Source of the DNA: Ascidiaceihabitans sp.
Lineage (GTDB): Bacteria; Pseudomonadota; Alphaproteobacteria; Rhodobacterales; Rhodobacteraceae
DNA: 37,590 bases
Direction: 5' to 3'
Assembly: GCA_028388995.1 (NCBI GenBank)
Contig: JAOEQC010000016.1
Span: 1 to 37,590 of the forward strand
Shown: positions 1-8,309 of the stretch, in pieces
How the letters are laid out: every line of letters starts with the position of its first letter
Numbering within the stretch: the stretch's first letter is position 1
Notes under the pieces: generated by a model
Databases searched by the model: none
What the model saw: the letters and a program-made list of their open reading frames with translations, nothing else
What the model was told of the DNA's origin: nothing
Translations under genes and position numbers: made by a program

Positions 1-318
1 CATGCGCTCTGCCGTTCGATGACAATCAAACAACATGTAACGGTATAGCTCCTTATACTTGGATGTGCTAATAAAGACATCGCCAAGATCATTAACATTG
101 GCGAGAACACGGTGAAGCTGCACGTCCGCGCAGTCTGCAAAAAAGTAGGATGCAAGACGTGAGGCCAAGCTGCCCTAGTCATGTCCGAAATTCTGACGCG
201 CATGGACCCATCAGAATACGAACGATCAAGCGGCGGCCTACCTGTAGACTGGGCATCAAACTTGTCGGACCACAGCACAGACAAGTACGCTGCGCTCTAC
301 AGAACGGTGGATAAATAA
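1..318 (+). pseudogene. LuxR-family response regulator remnant (GerE HTH domain, two in-frame stops)
   Basis: Read in frame 1 from the first base, the sequence gives an almost complete LuxR/GerE helix-turn-helix: MTIKQHVTV, stop, LLILGCANKDIA, then INIGENTVKLHVRAVCKKVG, KT, stop, GQAALVMSEIL. This follows the family pattern LTPRQREVLRLLAxGxSNKEIA...ISENTVKVHV...NRTQAAL without any gap. A TAG (46-48) and a TGA (160-162) each sit where the family has an ordinary residue, so two nonsense changes inactivated one gene. The frame stays open to TAA at 316-318; that stretch contains a 45-codon ORF starting at ATG 181, probably the old C-terminal tail. Its stop overlaps the integrase start by one base (TAATG). 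The receiver domain would lie left of the window. Confidence 0.72.
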
Positions 319-1328
319 TGCCACTGTTCACAATCAAGAAAAGAAGTGGAGGGAATGTCTATCAAGCGGTCGGCGTTTTCAACAAGACGCGCGTACGTCA
401 TTCCCTTGGAACCTCAGACTACGCTATGGCGCGTAAGCTCTGCGTAGATTTCGAGGCGGGTGTCTTGAGCGGGTCAATAAAGCTGGGCGCAACAAGAAGC
501 CTGTCTTCTCAGAACAAGTTCAAGTCATTAGCTACGCGCTACCTAAAGTCACCGATGACAGGAACATCTAAGTCCATACGCGACTACGTGCTGCGCTTGT
601 CCGATTACTTTGGCGACTACCAGATCAACAGCATCGACCTTAACGATGTGGAGGAATACGTAGAGGAGAAGCATGTCAATCGCGGCAACTCTAACTCAAC
701 TATCCGCCGTGATCTGACACAACTGCAAAGCATCCTCAGCTACGCACACAGTCTGGGGCTGCGCGATCCAATCAAGATACGCAAACCAGTCGAGGGCGCA
801 CACAAAACGGAGACGTTCAATGACGAAGAGATTGAGGCTATCTTTTCTGAACTATCTCCAGACGTGCGCCGTATCTGCACCTTCCTACTCCACACGGGTG
901 CGAGGCCAGTCGAAGCTATGACGTTGCAGTACGATGCAGTTGATTGGTCAAACAACACATGCGTCTTGGGCTGCTACAAAGTTAAGGGTGGCATCTTGCG
1001 CGAACGCCGTATGCCTCTGAACGAACAGGCCCAAGATACTATCCCGCGCTCGAACCCACCACCCTCGACCCACGTTTTTCTGAACGGTGGTCGGGCATTC
1101 GAAAGCAACAAGCAGATTGGTTATCATTGGCGTAAGGTAACTGACAAATTGGGCATCAAGAAAAGCCCCTACACATTACGCCACACGTTCGCTACGCGCC
1201 TCGCGCGTAACGGAATACCACCCAAAGTAATCGCTGATCTGATGGGTCACTCCGACCTCAAAATGGTGATGCGATACATGAACACAACATACGAAGACCA
1301 CAAAGCAGCAGTCATGTCGCTCCAATAG
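318..1328 (+). CDS. Tyrosine-type site-specific recombinase (phage/island integrase)
   Basis: A 336-residue tyrosine recombinase that cuts and rejoins DNA at attachment sites. The N-terminal part (about 1-60) is an arm-type DNA-binding region rich in basic residues. A core-binding SAM-like domain follows (about 65-155), then the catalytic domain. Visible catalytic residues are Arg in HTGARPVEAMTL, the YTLRHTFATRL box (Tyr in place of the usual first His), His in LMGHSD and the nucleophile Tyr in MVMRYMNTT. Length is normal for the family. GGTGG upstream can serve as ribosome binding site. The gene points at tRNA-Ser about 100 bases downstream, a common integrase-tRNA neighbourhood. No other phage or conjugation gene is visible, so this is probably the remnant or edge of a mobile element. 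Confidence 0.93.
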   Translation: MPLFTIKKRSGGNVYQAVGVFNKTRVRHSLGTSDYAMARKLCVDFEAGVLSGSIKLGATRSLSSQNKFKSLATRYLKSPMTGTSKSIRDYVLRLSDYFGDYQINSIDLNDVEEYVEEKHVNRGNSNSTIRRDLTQLQSILSYAHSLGLRDPIKIRKPVEGAHKTETFNDEEIEAIFSELSPDVRRICTFLLHTGARPVEAMTLQYDAVDWSNNTCVLGCYKVKGGILRERRMPLNEQAQDTIPRSNPPPSTHVFLNGGRAFESNKQIGYHWRKVTDKLGIKKSPYTLRHTFATRLARNGIPPKVIADLMGHSDLKMVMRYMNTTYEDHKAAVMSLQ

Positions 1329-1426
1329 CGTGACTGCCACACAACTAAACCAGACGACGAAAGTTATGTACGAAGAAATGAAAATAAGCGTTGCCAATCA
1401 CAAGGTTCTCAACTACTCCGCTCCTC

Positions 1427-1516
1427 AGAGACGTGGCCGAGTGGTCGAAGGCGCTCCCCTGCTAAGGGAGTAGGCCCGTGAGGGTCTCGAGGGTTCGAAT
1501 CCCTTCGTCTCTGCCA
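1427..1516 (+). tRNA. tRNA-Ser (anticodon GCU)
   Basis: A 90-base class II tRNA. The 7-bp acceptor stem AGAGACG pairs perfectly with CGTCTCT, followed by G and an encoded CCA. The anticodon stem CTCCC/GGGAG encloses loop CTGCTAA, giving anticodon GCT at 1461-1463 (reads AGC/AGU serine codons). A long variable arm (GGCCCGTGAGGGTCT) and the T arm GGGTTCGAATCCC are present. It is a typical integration target and lies just after an integrase gene. Confidence 0.96.
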
Positions 1517-1829
1517 CCCACCCAGTATAAGTGTATATCACATATAAATAAGGGGTTTGATGGCTAGCGTAGAATGGCCTTACCCACACGCCGCACCCAC
1601 ACGTTATCAACATTTCAATCGAGACTTTGTTTCCGACCTAGGTCCAAAAAGCAATTTCGTCGAAGCACTAAAGTGGCAATGTATCAAATGTCCTAATAAT
1701 TACGACCTAAGCATAGTACGATAAAGGTTCGTCATGGTTGCGGGTCTCACATGGCTACAAAGGGTGTCACTCTTGCTTTGATCTCGCCTAGCATCGGACG
1801 ACCGTGGCCGTCACGAAGATATTGGCAGC
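1517..1829. other. Non-coding stretch after tRNA-Ser
   Basis: About 313 bases between tRNA-Ser and the end of the ADP-ribosylglycohydrolase-family gene. I see no ORF with family resemblance, no second copy of the tRNA 3' end and no clear terminator. The ORF-track entry that runs through the tRNA is only its reverse-strand shadow. Confidence 0.5.
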
Positions 1830-2999
1830 TTAACCAAACAGTTTGGACAAAATCGCATCGATCTCAGTACGCGCACCCAAACGGTCAATCCAAGCTTGCG
1901 GAATTCCCGCGTCGCCATCAACCTCGTAGACCGCCCCAGCCAAAGCACCCACAAGGATCGCACGACCACAGTTGTCGCCGCCTGCATAAATATTGTTGCG
2001 AATTGCCGTCGTGTAATCGGACGTGGTTGCAAGGTTGTGAACAGCGCTTGGCACACCCGATTTCAGATCACAGGCCATGCCAAAGTGCTTGGTCACTTCT
2101 GTATTGGCCTGGTCGATCATCGAAAGGGCCTTTGCCAATTCTGCATCAATTTCGGGGTTCGCAACGGCACGTCCCGCTTCAATAACTTGCGTCATGTCCG
2201 CACCATTGATGGCCGCCTGCATCATATTTGCGCTCACCACGCCGTAGGCCATCGACTGTGGGTGATCACTGGTTGTGCGCACGGCGGATTCAACGGACAG
2301 CATCAGCGTTGCATCATCAACAGTCGCAACAGTTTGCGCCCCCACCAATGCAGGCAGCTTAGAAATGGCAGGCAATTGTTGATCAACAGCGCCGTAAACG
2401 GGCGACATGCCCATCACCATGTCCAGCACTTGGAAACCGTAAGCGACCACTGCGTCATCATCGGCCATAATTCGCACAGCTTTTTCAAAGCTCGCACGCA
2501 CAGCGTCCCCGCTGCTTTGCTGTATGGCAATATTTGCCTTGTTCATCATGGCAAGACCAAAGCGGGGATCACCATCAAATGGGATCGCGTTGACCTTGAT
2601 CAGCATCGTATCCTTAGAACGGCGAAAATTGTCCAAGGTATCGCGGGTCGCATGGTCGATATAACCAACGTATTTCCCACCATAACCAAAGTGTGAACGG
2701 AACTGGTTTGCATACACTGACGCATCATATGCACCACCGCTCTCAGCAAGGGCGCGGGCCATAACCATTGTTTGCTCGCCGTATTGCGATTGTGCACCCG
2801 ATCGGCGGCCCGCATGCGCAAAGAAGGCTGGCACGTTTTCAAAGTGCATAGGATCGGGCCCAACGAACTCCGGGGTTTTCGGTGCAACGGCAGCGATGCG
2901 ATCTTGATCATACAGCCAATGAAGCCCCATCGCTGCGGCATCTGCCACCAGCGCACCAAGAACAAGATTGCGGGCGCGCGTATTAACGCTGGTGGTCAT
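1830..2999 (-). CDS. ADP-ribosylglycohydrolase (DraG/ARH) superfamily protein
   Basis: A 389-residue cytoplasmic protein of the DraG/ARH fold, which in characterised members binds Mg2+ or Mn2+ and removes ADP-ribose from proteins or small molecules. The N-terminal ALVADAAAMGLHWLYD corresponds to the family's opening helix (usually GxxxGDALG), and the C-terminal YAGGDNCGRAILVGALAGA to the metal-binding GGDxDTxxxxAGALAGA motif. The second half of the usual D-x-D is altered (DNCG), so it belongs to a divergent branch and may act on another substrate. The start fits AGGAATCCCTATG. It is transcribed alone, divergent from the bactofilin gene. Confidence 0.8.
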   Translation of the reverse strand: MTTSVNTRARNLVLGALVADAAAMGLHWLYDQDRIAAVAPKTPEFVGPDPMHFENVPAFFAHAGRRSGAQSQYGEQTMVMARALAESGGAYDASVYANQFRSHFGYGGKYVGYIDHATRDTLDNFRRSKDTMLIKVNAIPFDGDPRFGLAMMNKANIAIQQSSGDAVRASFEKAVRIMADDDAVVAYGFQVLDMVMGMSPVYGAVDQQLPAISKLPALVGAQTVATVDDATLMLSVESAVRTTSDHPQSMAYGVVSANMMQAAINGADMTQVIEAGRAVANPEIDAELAKALSMIDQANTEVTKHFGMACDLKSGVPSAVHNLATTSDYTTAIRNNIYAGGDNCGRAILVGALAGAVYEVDGDAGIPQAWIDRLGARTEIDAILSKLFG

Positions 3000-3127
3000 A
3001 GGGATTCCTAACGATGAAGGGCGTGGGTTTGAGGGAAACCTAAGAATGGATGTCCTTTAATGCAATGCTGCCACCAGTTGACCACATGCTTATCGGCAAA
3101 ATTCAGGGGCGATTATCTGGTGCTGTA

Positions 3128-3146
3128 GGGGAGTATTTAACTCCCG
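3128..3146 (+). repeat. Small hairpin directly before the bactofilin start
   Basis: GGGAGT, five bases, ACTCCC (3129-3134 and 3140-3145) form a perfect 6-bp stem seven bases before ATG 3153. It occupies the place where a Shine-Dalgarno sequence should be. It may influence translation, or be chance. Confidence 0.35.
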
Positions 3147-3152
3147 ACCTTA

Positions 3153-3476
3153 ATGCGCTTTACCACTGAGATACTACAGCTTGTCCGTCGTCAGGGTGAT
3201 TGGAAGAGCGAGGGCATTGTTGAATTCGGTGGTGCAATTATTGGTGATCTGACTGTGGACGTTTTGATACTCAAAGGCACTGGTACGATTGAAGGAAATG
3301 TAAGGGCTAGGTCTGTAACGGTCGAGGGGCAATTGAATGGCACCATCGCTGCTATCGATGTTGTCTTAGCTTCAACGGCAACCTTTAAAGGTGAAATAGT
3401 TGCTGAAAGTATTAGGATAGACTTTGGAGCGATTGTAGAGGGTGATTTGCACACGGTAGGCAAGAAACAGGGCTAA
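3153..3476 (+). CDS. Bactofilin (polymer-forming cytoskeletal protein, DUF583)
   Basis: A 107-residue bactofilin. Bactofilins polymerise without nucleotide into filaments that organise envelope growth or local protein clusters. From about residue 22 it shows the beta-helix repeat pattern: GGAIIGDLTVDVLILKGTGTIEGNVRARSVTVEGQLNGTI, with a glycine about every 12-18 residues and alternating hydrophobic positions. The short N-terminal tail lacks a membrane segment, and length is at the lower end for the family. No clear ribosome binding site precedes ATG 3153; a short hairpin is there instead. Bactofilins often sit beside an M23 peptidase gene, which is absent here. Confidence 0.88.
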   Translation: MRFTTEILQLVRRQGDWKSEGIVEFGGAIIGDLTVDVLILKGTGTIEGNVRARSVTVEGQLNGTIAAIDVVLASTATFKGEIVAESIRIDFGAIVEGDLHTVGKKQG

Positions 3477-3531
3477 GCCACTTGGATGTGTAAAAAAACC
3501 TCCGTAAGTGTAGAAAGTACTAATCGCCTAA

Positions 3532-4047
3532 GTGTTTGCGTGCCAATGGGCGCGCTCGGAGGGCAACACTTTAATTGGAACTGCAGGAACAGATGAAAAA
3601 TGCCAGCTCGCGGAGGATCATGGAGCAACCCATTGCCTGAACTACCGCAGTAGTGATTGGGTTACGCAAGTGCGCAACTTGACAGGTGGAAAGGGCGTCG
3701 ATGTAGTTATGGACGCCGTGGGTAAAGATACCTTTGACGGCTCGCTCAATTCGTTAAAATAGCTAGGTATGATGATATCTTTTGGAAATGCTTCGGGGGC
3801 GGTTCCTCCTTTTGATGGAGGCATTTTGGGAAAAAAGGGATCGCTGAAAATAACACGCCCAACGCTGTTTACGCATATTGCCGATCATGAAACATGTCAG
3901 GAAATGGCGAAAAACCTTGCCAATAAAGTACTGTTAGAGGATGTGAAGATTAACATTGGCCAGCGGTTTGCTTTAAGTGATGTGGCAAAAGCTCATGAAG
4001 CTCTAGAGGCGCGTAAAACAACAGGCTGTACCGTGCTGGAAATCTAA
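3532..4047 (+). pseudogene. Quinone oxidoreductase (zinc-independent MDR) remnant
   Basis: The C-terminal half of an NADPH:quinone oxidoreductase of the medium-chain dehydrogenase superfamily. Two ORF-track entries (3532-3762 and 3769-4047) are in one frame, split by a TAG at 3760-3762 in the middle of a conserved run: DGSLNSLK, stop, LGMMISFGNASGAVPPF. CQWARSEGNTLIGTAGTDEKCQLAEDHGA is the usual NADPH-binding helix-strand region, and ALSDVAKAHEALEARKTTGCTVL is the usual C-terminus. The N-terminal 150 or so residues, including the GGVG nucleotide loop, are missing, and a TAA lies directly before position 3532. About 172 codons of an expected 320 or so remain. Confidence 0.85.
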
Positions 4048-4471
4048 ATTTAATTTTGGATCGTCGCATCGTTTGTATCTCTTGATTGTAAGTACTGAGC
4101 GCAAAAAATTTGTTACTGACGCTTTGGGGGAATATTGAAGAGGACATTAACCGCAACCTTTGTCAGCTATAGGCGCAGCATGTGCTGGATTTGGAGATAG
4201 GTTGAATGTGTAGGTGGCTTAGAGATGCTACTCCTGCACAACTCAACGGCAAGTGGAAAAATGCAGCTGATCTGTCCACTCTCTGTTGCCCAAAATATAC
4301 GTAATTAACACGAATGCTGAGTGAGGCAGAGATATGCTTGGCGATATGGTAACGCTTATAAGTGTAAGTTGATCCAACTGACAAGATCCTGTGACGCAGC
4401 GTGCCGCTTGTACTGTCTTTCAGCTGCGATAGCCTGCCTGCATGTAAAAGAAAAAACAAAGGAAGGCTACC
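4048..4471. other. Non-coding stretch before the CurA-type gene
   Basis: About 424 bases with no ORF I can assign. The entries on the track here (4163-4459 minus, 4321-4506 plus) have no recognisable motif. The last bases carry the AAAGGAAGG ribosome binding site of the next gene, so its promoter should lie in this stretch. Confidence 0.45.
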
Positions 4472-5512
4472 ATGTCAGAGACAATGAAACAGATCGTCCT
4501 CGCTAGCCGCCCCAACGGCATACCCACTCCCGCCAATTTCCGCCTTGAAGAAGCACTGCTCCCAATACCAGCCGAAGGCGAAGTACTCGTACGCGTCGAG
4601 TACATGTCTCTTGACCCATATATGCGCGGCCGCATGGATGATGCAAAATCCTACGCTGCCAACATCCCTGTGGATAGCAAAATGGAAGGTGGCTCGGTAG
4701 GCAAGATCATCGCTTCCAACGCAGACGGCTTTGAAATTGGCGATTTTGTGATGGGCAACTTTGGCTGGGCCACACACTCAGTTGCCACTGCCGTAGGCCT
4801 CGCTAAAATTGACCCCCACGCCGCCCCTATTACTTACTCACTGGGCGTCCTTGGCATGCCTGGTTTTACAGGTTGGTACGGCCTCTCAGAGCTTGGCAAA
4901 CCAAAGTGTGGCGAAACCCTTGTTGTAGCAGCAGCCACTGGCCCAGTAGGTTCTATGGTTGGCCAATTGGCTAAGTCGCGTGGCTTGCACACCGTCGGCA
5001 TCGCAGGTGGTCCCACCAAATGTAAAATGGCCGTCGAGCATTTTGGCTTTGACGTCTGTCTTGACCACCAAGCTTACGCTACAGCTTCCGAACTGCGCAA
5101 AGCCATTAAAGAAGCAGCTCCCCAGGGCATTGATATCTACTTTGAAAACGTCGGCGGCAAAGTTCTTGAGGCCGTTATGCCCCTGATGAACCAACATGGT
5201 CGCATCCCTGTCTGTGGCATGATCTCATGGTATAATGAGGGTGGCCTTGGTGCTGATGCTGTAGCGAAAACCCTCACAGGCCCTAAAATTTGGCGTACTA
5301 TTTTGGTAAATTTCTTGAGCGTGAACGGCTTTATCATCTCAAACCACTGGAACCGCATGGGTGATTTCCACAAAGAAATCGGCCCAATGATTACAAACGG
5401 CACCGTCAAAGTCCAAGAAGACATCACTATTGGCCTAGAGAACGCTCCCGACGCCTTCATCAAACTCTTGACAGGTGGTAATATAGGCAAAGCCATCATA
5501 AAAGTTATCTAA
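4472..5512 (+). CDS. NADP-dependent oxidoreductase, CurA / 2-alkenal reductase type (MDR superfamily)
   Basis: A 346-residue zinc-independent medium-chain reductase of the leukotriene B4 dehydrogenase / curcumin reductase group, which uses NADPH to reduce activated double bonds such as those of reactive alkenals. SLDPYMRGRM near residue 50 is a hallmark. The nucleotide loop AATGPVGSMVGQLAK (about 152-166) shows the AxxGxxG pattern, and FENVGG and GRIPVCGMISWYN near 225-265 are also typical. There are no zinc-binding cysteines. AAAGGAAGGCTACCATG is a strong ribosome binding site. It seems to be monocistronic and lies beside a decayed member of the same superfamily, though the two are too different to be a recent duplication. 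Confidence 0.93.
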   Translation: MSETMKQIVLASRPNGIPTPANFRLEEALLPIPAEGEVLVRVEYMSLDPYMRGRMDDAKSYAANIPVDSKMEGGSVGKIIASNADGFEIGDFVMGNFGWATHSVATAVGLAKIDPHAAPITYSLGVLGMPGFTGWYGLSELGKPKCGETLVVAAATGPVGSMVGQLAKSRGLHTVGIAGGPTKCKMAVEHFGFDVCLDHQAYATASELRKAIKEAAPQGIDIYFENVGGKVLEAVMPLMNQHGRIPVCGMISWYNEGGLGADAVAKTLTGPKIWRTILVNFLSVNGFIISNHWNRMGDFHKEIGPMITNGTVKVQEDITIGLENAPDAFIKLLTGGNIGKAIIKVI

Positions 5513-5967
5513 CATAACTTCAGGCGTATAACCTCGCGCAGCTGTGCCTATAAAATCTACACCTAGGGCCAATCACCCCCGTCTGGCAACTTTGTCACGC
5601 AAAAGGCACTGCGGGGGTTGAGTGTGTGGGGCGGCAGAAGCTGTGATAAATGTGTTGGACAAGTAGGCGTAGTTCACTAGTTCGGTTTTATGGACAACTA
5701 CCTGCACCCAGCCAATGCGCACAAACAACGTTGCCCTAGGTGTCAGTCCTCACTGGACAGATTGTGGTTCATGGTCATGAGCAGTGTGTAGTCTGCCGGT
5801 TTAACATCTTCGAGTGCTGTTCAGGCGACACCTGTGAGACAGATCATAACTTGGCTGTTGGTTACAAGCGGGGTTAGGGATGAGGAGCGCGGTGCTGATC
5901 GAAATGGTTATCCTTTACTGATGCTTCGCTAAACTATTTGGTATGATCAATGCGATATCTCCATGCT
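5513..5967. other. Non-coding stretch between two convergent genes
   Basis: About 455 bases between the CurA-type gene and the nitroreductase-fold gene, which converge here. I see no assignable ORF. A CCCCC run near 5576 and GGGGG near 5614 could pair weakly but have neither a good stem nor a U-tract, so I do not call a terminator. Confidence 0.45.
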
Positions 5968-6693
5968 TTAATCGAAAACTGACATGATTTGGTCTAATGG
6001 TTTTTTCATTTTTGCAACGCTCGGAACGGTTGCCTCAGGTGCAGGATGTCCAACAGCCAGGATCATCACCGGTTTTTCAGAACCAGGCCGCCCCAAAAGC
6101 CTATTGAGAAATTTCATTGGATTAGGTGTATGAGTGAGGCAGGTCAAACCTGCGTGATGTAGCGCAGAAATCAGAAAACCCGTTGCGATGCCAACGCTTT
6201 CAGGCACGTAGTAGTTTTTGTAGCGCGTACCGTCTGCAAATTCGCCCCAGCGCTGCGCGAAGATGATGATTAACCAAGGCGCTAAATCAAGATGAGGCTT
6301 GCTGGCATCTGTTCCAATCGGCTCTAGCGCTTTGATCCATTCATCGCCGGCTCCACCCGCATAGAACTTTTTTTCTTCTTCCTCAGCCGCGAGACGGATT
6401 TGGTGTTTCATATCCGCGCTTGAGATAGCCACAAAGTGCCAAGGCTGATGGTTCGCACCCGATGGAGCCGATCCCGCGGCCTTAATCGCTGCGTCAATCA
6501 CAGCCTGAGGTACAGGCGTCGGGACAAAATCGCGCACCGAATGACGTTTGCGCATAAACTCCAGATGCGCTTCGGCCGATTTAACGCTGTCATTTGCATT
6601 CATCTCGACCCGGTCGGGCAATTGGACAGCGCTGTAATCTAATTTTTCTTTGGCGAACACGTTAAGTTCCTCTTGCTCAAAGTTGTTTTCCAC
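5968..6693 (-). CDS. Nitroreductase-fold flavoprotein, iodotyrosine-deiodinase-like
   Basis: A 241-residue FMN protein. RKRHSVRDF (48-56) and SAPSGANHQPWHF (75-87) are the FMN-binding segments of the nitroreductase fold. The middle resembles iodotyrosine deiodinase more than ordinary nitroreductases: an EEEEKKFY lid, DLAPWLIIIF, the run LLGRPGSEKPVMILAVGHPAPEATVP, and the end KPLDQIM. The deiodinase triad that binds the halotyrosine zwitterion (human Glu157, Tyr161, Lys182) aligns exactly with Glu107, Tyr111 and Lys132, with identical spacing. Such enzymes reductively remove halogen from iodo- or bromotyrosine. The annotated start is GTG with a poor ribosome site; ATG at residue 31 is an alternative. 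Single gene, no obvious partner. Confidence 0.88.
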   Translation of the reverse strand: MENNFEQEELNVFAKEKLDYSAVQLPDRVEMNANDSVKSAEAHLEFMRKRHSVRDFVPTPVPQAVIDAAIKAAGSAPSGANHQPWHFVAISSADMKHQIRLAAEEEEKKFYAGGAGDEWIKALEPIGTDASKPHLDLAPWLIIIFAQRWGEFADGTRYKNYYVPESVGIATGFLISALHHAGLTCLTHTPNPMKFLNRLLGRPGSEKPVMILAVGHPAPEATVPSVAKMKKPLDQIMSVFD

Positions 6694-7065
6694 AACTGTT
6701 TGTTGAGGTGTGGCATTTTAGTACCCGAAAGCGCGAGCATATTCCAGATGAAGGCGTACCCAGGGCGTGTTCCTATCCTGTCACAGATTAGTTATGCTGC
6801 AGTCTCGCAAAACAGCAACCAGCGTATTTAAGCTCAAAACCAGCGCCATTCCCTCCAGTCTGCCACCCGTGTCAGCTAGAGGCGCTAACTCGGCTGAGGG
6901 TGGGGTTGTATTGGTTTTGTGGTGGGCGTTGGAAGCGCTATCTCTCTTCACGCATCAATTTCAAGCTGAACCGTGCCGCTGTTCTTGCTGAATGGCGTCA
7001 ATTATTGGGCGCATAGATTTAGGCTGTGCCAGCAATCCAATTTTTGGTATTATTTGTACGATTAT
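6694..7065. other. Non-coding stretch
   Basis: About 372 bases between the deiodinase-like gene and the MscS-type gene. It should contain the promoter of the former. The one plus-strand ORF (6767-6991) has no family motif and no good start, and I see no repeat or RNA structure. Confidence 0.45.
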
Positions 7066-7878
7066 TTAATCCGAATTGATTATTGTTGTAGTTGGGAAAG
7101 GTATATCGATTCCACCCTTATCAAAAGCTTCTTTTACTGAACGCGTCATGTCAAATTTGATGGGCCAATAATCGCTACGATCGCACCAAACTCTTACGGT
7201 AAAGTCGACTGAGCTGTTGTTGAGGTTACCAACTTTTATCAACGGTTCAGGAGTGGTGTGGATGCGCTTATCATCGGAGATTAAACTCATTAATATGTCT
7301 TCAGCAACGTTAAGATTACTTCCGTAAGAAATGCCAAAAACAAAATCTACCCGACGAGTTTCATAGGCAGAGTAGTTAGTGATCGACGACCCCCAAATTT
7401 GTCCATTTGGTACTATCACTTGGATATTATCAGGTGTCGCTAACTCAGTAGTGAAAATTGATATTTCTTCAACTGTACCGGAACTCCCACCTACAGAAAC
7501 GTAATCACCCTTCTGAAACGGACGAAACGCAATCAGCATTATGCCTGCAGCAAAGTTTGAAAGAGTACCCTGCAGGGCCAATCCAACAGCTAAACTTGCT
7601 GCTCCAAGTAAAGCAATTATGGAAGTCGTCTGTACTCCAAATTTATTTAAAATCACTGTGCCACCGAAGACAATCATTAAAACCTGCACTACTTTGCTTA
7701 AAAAAAGAAAAAGTGTGTCATCTAATTTTTCATATTTGTACCCAATGTGAATAATCCGATTTTTTATTAACGTCGAACACCACAAGGTGAGAAAAAGAAT
7801 AGCTACAGCGGCCGCAATATTGGTCACTGTATTTGCTAGCCATTCTGAGGAGAAAACGCTTTCTACCAAAATGTTCAT
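7066..7878 (-). CDS. Small mechanosensitive ion channel, MscS family
   Basis: A 270-residue inner-membrane channel that opens under membrane tension and releases solutes after osmotic downshock. Three membrane helices precede the soluble part: about 18-38, 62-82 and 90-120. The pore helix TM3 with the small-residue pattern GAASLAVGLALQGTLSNFAAG is plain, followed by FRPFQKGDYVSVGG (beta domain) and a C-terminal alpha/beta domain ending IPFPTTTI. Length and layout match E. coli MscS (286 residues). ATG 7878 follows AAAAGGTAAT. It is monocistronic. Its base composition looks more AT-rich than neighbouring genes by eye, which may hint at separate origin. Confidence 0.93.
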   Translation of the reverse strand: MNILVESVFSSEWLANTVTNIAAAVAILFLTLWCSTLIKNRIIHIGYKYEKLDDTLFLFLSKVVQVLMIVFGGTVILNKFGVQTTSIIALLGAASLAVGLALQGTLSNFAAGIMLIAFRPFQKGDYVSVGGSSGTVEEISIFTTELATPDNIQVIVPNGQIWGSSITNYSAYETRRVDFVFGISYGSNLNVAEDILMSLISDDKRIHTTPEPLIKVGNLNNSSVDFTVRVWCDRSDYWPIKFDMTRSVKEAFDKGGIDIPFPTTTIINSD

Positions 7879-8309
7879 ATTATTACCTTTTCTGTATCTG
7901 AGGCGAACTTCTGGGGTTACAGTAACCTCTCGAAGAGAGCTTCGTAAGGGGGTTGCTCATTGTGTGCGCTTTGTTACCGCATTGCGTAGAGGGTGACGAC
8001 GGACGATAAAATGTCGTTGTAGTCTGCTATTAAATTGAAGCATGGGTTTGATTTGGCTGCGTGGGGGCGCTTGAAGCGCAATATAAAAAATTTACATATT
8101 TTGAGCCAACCCGGACATCCCGGCACCCCTGTAGGGGTGTGTCTGTGTCTATCCGGTCTAGGTATGTCGGCGGACGTGTCGGCCATGTCCGCTATTTGTC
8201 CAGTCCCAATAGGTCCTGCTCATGTGATCCTCCATTTGAGATTATAAAATGGGGCCTTTTCCTCTCAACTTGTCAAATCTATTTTGAATAATATTTTTTC
8301 TTAAACGAC
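7879..8309. other. Non-coding stretch with one short hairpin
   Basis: About 431 bases between the MscS-type gene and the end of the agl operon. ORFs on the track here are unassignable. CACCCC-TGTA-GGGGTG at 8124-8139 is a perfect 6-bp hairpin, but without a T-run on either side, so it is not a convincing terminator. No other structure is seen. Confidence 0.45.

Noticed and set aside
1425-1613. Minus-strand 62-aa ORF containing AETKGFEPSRPSRAYSLSRGAPSTTRPR
   Set aside because: It is the reverse complement of tRNA-Ser; this type of false ORF is common over tRNAs.
1751-2696. Plus-strand ORFs of 144 and 266 aa
   Set aside because: They are opposite-strand shadows of the ADP-ribosylglycohydrolase-family gene, with His/Cys-rich composition typical of antisense reading.
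5570-5620. CCCCC and GGGGG runs as terminator between convergent genes
   Set aside because: Only five pairs with a long loop and no T-run on either strand.
8124-8139. CACCCC-TGTA-GGGGTG as terminator of the agl operon
   Set aside because: More than 170 bases after the GH1 stop and not followed by Ts.
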